Positions 54,402 to 59,187 of a stretch of DNA of 59,187 bases are shown here, one piece after another; the first letter of the stretch is position 1, and each line of letters starts with the position of its first letter. A program made the translations under genes and the position numbers. The notes under the pieces were generated by a model. It saw only the letters and a list, made by a program, of their open reading frames with translations, was not told where the DNA came from and searched no databases. The DNA is taken from assembly GCA_040235395.1 (NCBI GenBank), contig JBECKS010000079.1:1-59187 (forward strand), read 5' to 3'. The stretch is from JBECKS01 sp040235395. GTDB lineage: Bacteria; Pseudomonadota; Gammaproteobacteria; Pseudomonadales; JBECKS01.

Positions 54402-55604
54402 GTGACCATTGCCATTCCCAAGGAAAGCAGACCCGGAGAAAAACGAGTCGCCATGACACCAGCCAACGTATCCGTTTTTACCAAAATGGGTGTTGAGGTT
54501 CTTGTTCAACAAGGAGCTGGACAGGCATCAGGCTATCTAGATGAAGAATATACGAAAGCCGGCGCAAAAATCGAAAATGATCGCCAGGCGCTTTTTCAAA
54601 AAGCGAGCATCATCGTGCAAATACAAGCACCTGGCAGCAACACAGTAAATGGTGATGAAGACCTTGCCATGTACAAAACAGGTCAGGTTGTAATTGGCAT
54701 GATGGACCCTCTTGCTGCTTTTAGTTACGCACCAAAATATGCAGGAAAAGGCGTGACCGCTTTTGCCATGGAATTGATTCCTCGAATCACTCGCGCCCAA
54801 AGCATGGATATCCTTTCTTCCATGGCAACCATCGCTGGCTATAAAGCCGTTTTGATGAGCACACAATACTGTCCTCGCATGTTCCCTATGCTGATGACTG
54901 CAGCCGGTACCGTAAAGCCAGCTCGCGTACTTATTATGGGCGTCGGCGTCGCTGGTCTCCAGGCTTGTGCAACAGCAAAAAGACTTGGCGCCGTTGTTGA
55001 AGCTTATGATGTCAGACCGGCAGCTCGTGAACAGATTCTTTCCGTAGGTGCCAAACCTGTAGTACTCGATATTGAAGCTGAAGAAACTGAAGACAAAGGT
55101 GGCTACGCAAAAGAACAAAGCGAAGAGTTCCTTGCTAAGCAACGTGAAGCCATGGCTAAGGTACTTGCTGAGCAAGACGTTGTTATCACAACAGCAGCTG
55201 TGCCAGGTGCAAAATCACCAGTACTGGTAACAGCCGAGATGGTAAGAACCATGAAACCTGGCGCTGTCATTATCGATCTTGCGGCAGAACGCGGTGGTAA
55301 CTGTGAACTCACCAAACTCAATGAAGTGATCGTTGAAAATGGTGTCACCATCGTTGGCCCGGAAAATGTACCTTCCATGGTGCCCTTCCATGCTAGCCAG
55401 ATGTATGGAAAGAACGTCGAGAATCTTCTTAAGTTACTTCTTAATAAGGAAGGACAATTAAACATCGATTTCGATGATGAAATTGTTAAGGAGACTGTCG
55501 TTGCAAATCAAGGCGAAGTACCTCACGCAAGAATGCGTAGCCTCTTAGGCTTGCCAGAAATCAAAGTAACTGAAACACCTGCAGCAGAAGCGGAGGCAAA
55601 ATAA
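54402..55604 (+). CDS. pntAA: NAD(P) transhydrogenase subunit alpha, soluble part
   Basis: 400 residues from a GTG at 54402, preceded by AGAGGA. Binds NAD(H): IPKESRPGEKRVAMTPANV start, AAAGTVKPARVLIMGVGVAGLQACATAKRLGA dinucleotide motif (about 170-195), AAVPGAKSPVLVT and GPENVPSMVPFHASQMYGKN. In E. coli PntA is one long chain; here the membrane part is a separate gene, as in Rhodospirillum. Possible promoter TTGAAT-N17-TACCAT at 54300-54328. Confidence 0.96.
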   Translation: MTIAIPKESRPGEKRVAMTPANVSVFTKMGVEVLVQQGAGQASGYLDEEYTKAGAKIENDRQALFQKASIIVQIQAPGSNTVNGDEDLAMYKTGQVVIGMMDPLAAFSYAPKYAGKGVTAFAMELIPRITRAQSMDILSSMATIAGYKAVLMSTQYCPRMFPMLMTAAGTVKPARVLIMGVGVAGLQACATAKRLGAVVEAYDVRPAAREQILSVGAKPVVLDIEAEETEDKGGYAKEQSEEFLAKQREAMAKVLAEQDVVITTAAVPGAKSPVLVTAEMVRTMKPGAVIIDLAAERGGNCELTKLNEVIVENGVTIVGPENVPSMVPFHASQMYGKNVENLLKLLLNKEGQLNIDFDDEIVKETVVANQGEVPHARMRSLLGLPEIKVTETPAAEAEAK

Positions 55605-55882
55605 TGGAAATTTTTATTCTTCTAATCGCTCTTTTTGTTATATCCATTTTTCTGGGTGTGGAACTGATTACCAAAGTGCCCCCTACTTTGCATACACCTT
55701 TGATGTCAGGCAGTAATGCTATTTCAGGCATTACCATCGTCGGCGCCATCCTGGCTGCAGGTCATGGTGAAAACACATGGATGAATGTTCTTGGCTTCAT
55801 TGCGATTGTCTTGGCAACCATCAACGTGGTAGGCGGTTTTCTCGTAACCAACCGCATGCTTGCCATGTTTAAAAAGAAATAA
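55604..55882 (+). CDS. pntAB: NAD(P) transhydrogenase subunit alpha, membrane part
   Basis: 92 residues, three membrane helices (IFILLIALFVISIFLGVELI, ISGITIVGAILAAG, VLGFIAIVLATINVVGGFLV). KVPPTLHTPLMSGSNAISGI is the family signature. The start ATG shares its A with the preceding TAA stop (1-nt overlap), so translation is coupled to pntAA. Confidence 0.96.
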   Translation: MEIFILLIALFVISIFLGVELITKVPPTLHTPLMSGSNAISGITIVGAILAAGHGENTWMNVLGFIAIVLATINVVGGFLVTNRMLAMFKKK

Positions 55883-55907
55883 TCAGGGAACTAATAAGGA
55901 AACTATT

Positions 55908-57344
55908 ATGAATGATTCTATTGTATCTATTTGTTACCTGATTGCTGCGGCATTATTTATTTTAGGTATCAAGAATTTATCTAAACCTCGTACTGCTGTT
56001 CGAGGCAACCAGTTGGCAGCATCCGGCATGTTGATTGCTGTGGTTGTTACCCTCTTCAATCACGGCATACCTAACCAGTGGATAATTGGTGGGCTTATTG
56101 TAGGAACTGCGCTGGGTGCAGTTATGGCAATACGTGTGCAGATGACCAATATGCCTCAAATGGTCGCCGTGCTGAATGGTTCTGGTGGCGGTGCATCATT
56201 ATTAATTGCTGCTGCTTCCTATCTGGAATTGACTGGAAAAACATCTTTATTTTCTGATGCTATGAAAATGCTACATCATGGCAAAGGTATGGCGGCTGAA
56301 GATGTTGTTAACTCCGTTGCCATCACATTAACCACATTGGTTGGTGGTGTAACTCTTTCTGGTAGTTTGATTGCCTACGCAAAACTGCAAGAACTTCTCG
56401 ATGGAAATCCCATTCGCATTCCAGGCAACAAAGCCATTAATGCTTTATTGTTACTAGGCTCATTAGCTGCTGTTGTTTTTCTGGCGATACACCCTGAGAA
56501 ACAGTTTATTTTCCTTGCCCTAGTTGTTGCTTCCGTTCTCTTGGGTCTTTTCCTGGTAGTACCGATTGGCGGTGCAGACATGCCCGTAGTGATTGCTCTA
56601 CTTAACTCCTATTCTGGTATAGCTGCATCAATGGCAGGATTCATTACCAATAACACTGTTCTGATTGTTTCAGGTTCGCTAGTGGGTGCATCAGGTATCA
56701 TCCTGACACGCATCATGTGTGTTGCCATGAACCGTTCACTCTTTAACGTTCTCTTTGGTGTGATGGCCGAAGGCGGTGAAAAGATTGATGCCGATTCTGT
56801 TTACACCAACGTGAAATCAACCAGCCCGGAAGAAGCAAGCATGATGCTGGAAACTGCTCAACGTGTTGTTATCGTTCCTGGTTTTGGTTTGGCGATGGCT
56901 CAGGCACAACACGCGGTGAGGGTACTGGCTGACACATTAATGGCACGCGGCACAGAAGTAGAATACGCCATTCACCCTGTAGCTGGACGCATGCCAGGTC
57001 ATATGAACGTACTCTTGGCAGAAGCAGAAGTTCCTTATGAGCAACTCAAGGAAATGGATGAAATCAATCCAACCTTTGAGCAGACTGACGTAGCCATTGT
57101 GATTGGTGCCAATGACGTAACAAACCCAATGGCTCGCGAAGATAAAGGAAGCCCTATTTACGGCATGCCTATCCTGAACGTTGATAAAGCAAGAAACGTT
57201 ATCGTTATTAAACGAAGTTTGAGCCCTGGTTTTGCTGGCTTACCTAATCCGCTTTTCAATATGGATAACACCGTCATGATGTATGGCGATGGAAAAAAAG
57301 CCATCATTGAACTGACAAGCAGCTTGAAAGAAGCTTCCAAATAG
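55908..57344 (+). CDS. pntB: NAD(P) transhydrogenase subunit beta
   Basis: 478 residues from ATG 55908 (AAGGAAA upstream); an in-frame ATG at 55860 lies inside pntAB and is rejected. About nine membrane helices form the proton channel, then the NADP(H)-binding domain dIII with VIVPGFGLAMAQAQHAV, HPVAGRMPGHMNVLLAEA, VIGANDVTNP and IVIKRSLSPGFAGLPNPLF. With pntAA/pntAB it uses the proton gradient to reduce NADP, supplying NADPH for glutamate synthase upstream and biosynthesis. Ends at a strong terminator. Confidence 0.97.
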   Translation: MNDSIVSICYLIAAALFILGIKNLSKPRTAVRGNQLAASGMLIAVVVTLFNHGIPNQWIIGGLIVGTALGAVMAIRVQMTNMPQMVAVLNGSGGGASLLIAAASYLELTGKTSLFSDAMKMLHHGKGMAAEDVVNSVAITLTTLVGGVTLSGSLIAYAKLQELLDGNPIRIPGNKAINALLLLGSLAAVVFLAIHPEKQFIFLALVVASVLLGLFLVVPIGGADMPVVIALLNSYSGIAASMAGFITNNTVLIVSGSLVGASGIILTRIMCVAMNRSLFNVLFGVMAEGGEKIDADSVYTNVKSTSPEEASMMLETAQRVVIVPGFGLAMAQAQHAVRVLADTLMARGTEVEYAIHPVAGRMPGHMNVLLAEAEVPYEQLKEMDEINPTFEQTDVAIVIGANDVTNPMAREDKGSPIYGMPILNVDKARNVIVIKRSLSPGFAGLPNPLFNMDNTVMMYGDGKKAIIELTSSLKEASK

Positions 57345-57361
57345 TTTGTTCAAGGTGATAT

Positions 57362-57390
57362 AAAAAGCCAGCTTATGCTGGCTTTTTTTT
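57362..57390 (+). terminator. pntB terminator
   Basis: AAAAAGCCAGC-TTAT-GCTGGC followed by eight T and GCC. The stem is almost the same as that of the gltD terminator. Confidence 0.93.
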
Positions 57391-57444
57391 GCCTTGGAAA
57401 TGTAAACAGCTGCGTAATAAATTGAGCCCGTTATAATAGTCAGC

Positions 57445-58395
57445 ATGCAACTCAAGAATCACGAACATTCGAAACAATATAACTCGCTTGTCATGACGGC
57501 GAGCATAGCTTCCATTACAACAGCTGTTGTATTGATACTCATTAAGATTTTCGCCTGGATAGAAACCGATTCTGCTGGTGTTCTGGTTTCATTGATTGAT
57601 TCAAGTATCGATGTATTAAGCTCGGTGATTAACTTTATTGTACTTCGTTTTGCTCTTGCTCCTGCGGATGATGATCATCGGTTTGGTCATGGAAAAGCGG
57701 AAGCCATTGCCAGCCTGGGGCAAGCAGCTTTTATCTTTGGCTCTGCAGGATTCTTCATACTTCATACTTTTGAACGCATGCTCCATCCTCAAGCAATTAA
57801 CCGCCCCGAACTCGGCATCGGTGTGATTATTGTGTCTCTCTTCCTGACCATCTCATTAGTCGCATTTCAAAAATATGTTGTACGAAAAACAGGATCCCAA
57901 GCGATTGAGGGCGACTCACTTCACTACTCATCTGACTTGATTATGAATATTGCTGTGATTGCAGGTTTAATTGCGGTGACTCAAGGTATCAATGAAGCAG
58001 ACTCAATCATTGCTTTAATTGTAGGCATTTACATCATTTACAGTGCTTTCAGGCTTGGTGAAAAGGCCATTCACTCTTTGCTTGATCGTGAGCTAGACCC
58101 CGAAACCCAGCAGGAAATTGGTAATATCGCATTAACCCATAAAGAGGTTATGGGAGTTCACGACCTTAGAACCCGTGATGGCGGAAAGGTTATCTTCATT
58201 CAGATGCACCTTGAAATGGCTGATAAAATCCCTCTCATTGACGCGCACAATGTGTGTGATTCCATAGAAGACAAGATACTTCAGAAATTCCCCAATGCTG
58301 ACATCATTATCCACCTTGACCCTGTTTCAGCAATCAATGAAGACATCATCGTCCCCTTTGAGCCCTCTGTCGAAAGCTCTGGCACAAGCTCTTGA
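57445..58395 (+). CDS. Cation diffusion facilitator, FieF-like metal/H+ antiporter
   Basis: 316 residues, six membrane helices and a cytoplasmic ferredoxin-like domain. Transport-site Asp52 and Asp56 (LIDSSIDVLSS) on helix 2 pair with His and Asp of HYSSDLIMN on helix 5; DDDHRFGHGKAEAIASLGQAAFIF is the loop signature. The Asp-Asp/His-Asp site resembles FieF (YiiP), which exports zinc and iron. Metal specificity is not certain. The following 295 nt hold the ssrA promoter and leader. Confidence 0.93.
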   Translation: MQLKNHEHSKQYNSLVMTASIASITTAVVLILIKIFAWIETDSAGVLVSLIDSSIDVLSSVINFIVLRFALAPADDDHRFGHGKAEAIASLGQAAFIFGSAGFFILHTFERMLHPQAINRPELGIGVIIVSLFLTISLVAFQKYVVRKTGSQAIEGDSLHYSSDLIMNIAVIAGLIAVTQGINEADSIIALIVGIYIIYSAFRLGEKAIHSLLDRELDPETQQEIGNIALTHKEVMGVHDLRTRDGGKVIFIQMHLEMADKIPLIDAHNVCDSIEDKILQKFPNADIIIHLDPVSAINEDIIVPFEPSVESSGTSS

Positions 58396-58405
58396 TAAAT
58401 CACTC

Positions 58406-58433
58406 TTGACCCTCATAATCATAAGCATAGAAT
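58406..58433 (+). promoter_or_regulatory. rRNA-type promoter upstream of ssrA
   Basis: TTGACC (58406-58411, five of six), 16-nt spacer, TAGAAT (58428-58433, five of six), then a GC-rich discriminator GCCCCACC as in stringently controlled stable-RNA promoters. The start would be near 58441, 250 nt before mature tmRNA. Confidence 0.7.
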
Positions 58434-58454
58434 GCCCCACCCGATTGGGGTAAC

Positions 58455-58466
58455 GCTCTTTAACAA
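58455..58466 (+). promoter_or_regulatory. boxA-like antitermination element
   Basis: GCTCTTTAACAA is identical to the core of rrn boxA (TGCTCTTTAACA), except that C stands for the first T. It lies about 15 nt after the predicted start, as in rRNA leaders, and is followed by a hairpin built from ACCTG/CAGGT (58475-58514) and TCTGGT/ACCAGA (58485-58505). Confidence 0.55.
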
Positions 58467-58690
58467 GCTGGGCTACCTGATTTCTCTGGTGAACTTAAAA
58501 CCAGATAAACAGGTCTAAGCACACACGAACCTTATATGTTTATTTGTAGGCGAAAGCATAGAGATAAACGAACACAGGATATTTTTCTTCTAGCGCGGCG
58601 CTCAAGCGCAGATTGAAGGAGGGTACAAGTAGTACCTGACTGAAAATCTGAGAGTAGTGCAACAAAGCTAGAGGGAAAATAAACGGGTTC

Positions 58691-59046
58691 GGGGATGATA
58701 CTGGCTTCGACGTTGGTAACAAAACCCAAGGTGCATGCCGAGAAGTGTAACAATTCTCGTAAATCCATTGTTGCAATTTAAAGTAATCGCAAACGACGAT
58801 AACTACGCACTAGCAGCTTAATCTGCTTACCGCGGTACGAATCTGCCCGTAGATTTTTACCGGGGGCTCGACTAACGGGACCGCTGCGAAGCTTGCCTTA
58901 AGCTTCAATGTTAAACCTTTTAAAGGATCGCGCTTGAAACCCTGTCTGTCGGGTCCTCAAGTGCTAAATCAATAGACAACACTAAGCATGTAGAGCCGAA
59001 GGCGGCGTGCTGGCGGACGCGGGTTCAACTCCCGCCATCTCCACCA
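58691..59046 (+). ncRNA. ssrA: Transfer-messenger RNA (tmRNA)
   Basis: Rescues stalled ribosomes and tags the nascent chain. The 5' end GGGGATGATACTGGCTTCG and the 3' end with the T arm GGGTTCAACTCCC and terminal CCATCTCCACCA form the tRNA-like acceptor. Length 356 nt, normal for the one-piece form. The tag frame opens at the resume codon GCA (58789) and reads ANDDNYALAA before TAA at 58821; with the tRNA-borne alanine the tag is AANDDNYALAA, one residue from that of E. coli. No smpB nearby in the window. Confidence 0.98.
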
Positions 59047-59051
59047 TTTAG

Positions 59052-59074
59052 CTTTCTAGCAACTTCCTAGAAAG
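59052..59074 (+). other. Perfect 8-bp hairpin just after tmRNA
   Basis: CTTTCTAG and CTAGAAAG pair around a 7-nt loop, 6 nt after the CCA end. It may be a 3' processing signal of the tmRNA precursor. Confidence 0.6.
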
Positions 59075-59078
59075 TCCG

Positions 59079-59126
59079 AAAAGCCCCTAGAATACTGAGA
59101 AATCAGCGATTTTAGGGGCTTTTTTG
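59079..59126 (+). terminator. ssrA terminator
   Basis: AAGCCCCTA pairs with TAGGGGCTT around a long, partly paired loop and runs into six T, followed by GTGCC. Confidence 0.9.
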
Positions 59127-59158
59127 TGCCTATAAGATTTCATAACATCCTATTCACT

Positions 59159-59180
59159 TAGTAGTACCGATAGTAGTACC
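59159..59180. repeat. Two direct copies of TAGTAGTACC
   Basis: TAGTAGTACC-GA-TAGTAGTACC, 113 nt after tmRNA. A third AGTAGTACC lies before tmRNA at 58628-58636. On the minus strand the repeat falls in a tiny frame (59182-59150) reading MVLLSVLLSE. The meaning is unknown; integrase arm sites are one possibility because ssrA 3' ends are frequent integration sites. Confidence 0.5.
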
Positions 59181-59187
59181 ATAAATC

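Noticed and set aside
54537..55175. Long open frame (212 codons) on the minus strand inside pntAA.
   Set aside because: It is antisense to a well-conserved gene and its translation is Cys/His/Phe-rich with no domain; a codon-bias shadow.
58532..58776. Two overlapping 78-codon minus-strand frames near ssrA.
   Set aside because: They overlap the 5' part of tmRNA and its leader and have no coding features.

Overview
The window reads as chromosomal DNA of a free-living, probably marine gammaproteobacterium of moderate GC content. The basis is gene order and families: rplU-rpmA-obgE-proB with ispB divergent, rpsT/ribF/ileS, gltB-gltD, split pntAA-pntAB-pntB and a one-piece tmRNA with a gammaproteobacterial tag. 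There is no prophage, insertion sequence, CRISPR array, tRNA or rRNA gene inside. A more exact placement (Cellvibrionales/Pseudomonadales-like) is only an impression.

Layout. 1-8.6 kb is core housekeeping: ileS (cut by the window edge), ribF, rpsT, proB, obgE, rpmA, rplU, ispB. 8.6-15.8 kb is a run of minus-strand genes: a Bcp/PrxQ peroxiredoxin, a PanP-type PLP decarboxylase, a 7TM-DISM/GGDEF/EAL signalling protein, an exported alpha/beta hydrolase and a repeat-tailed protein of unknown function. 16.0-18.7 kb is a copper-related RiPP operon: a secreted precursor with six EGxCG motifs, a DUF692 multi-iron enzyme, a DUF2063 partner and a DoxX membrane protein. 18.8-21.9 kb holds slyX, dinB, an NPP-like phosphodiesterase and a hotdog thioesterase. 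22.0-29.9 kb is a co-directional run: MpaB-family oxygenase, a small membrane protein, a short-chain dehydrogenase, a Baeyer-Villiger-type monooxygenase and three proteins I do not recognise, closed by a convergent DUF3336 patatin. It looks like an oxidative pathway for a lipid, steroid or isoprenoid substrate.

31.5-47.2 kb is mixed and rich in envelope functions: GcvR-like ACT protein, a cysteine-free sirtuin, MscS, DUF481 outer-membrane protein, two AsmA-type proteins (one DUF748), HAD phosphatase, SRPBCC protein, alpha/beta hydrolase, MAPEG protein, YejM/PbgA-like protein, TetR regulator, membrane adenylate cyclase and a Tat-exported PhoX-like lipoprotein. 47.6-58.4 kb is nitrogen and redox metabolism: gltBD behind a long structured leader, SirB-like protein, the three-gene proton-translocating transhydrogenase and a cation diffusion facilitator. 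58.4-59.05 kb is ssrA.

The points that deserve most attention are the EGxCG RiPP operon with an inverted repeat enclosing the precursor's stop codon; ssrA, which seems to be driven by an rRNA-type promoter followed by a boxA-like element and a 250-nt leader; the uncharacterised oxidative cluster at 22-30 kb; the sirtuin with no zinc cysteines; and the structured gltB leader. All functional statements rest on reading motifs by eye. No database search was run.
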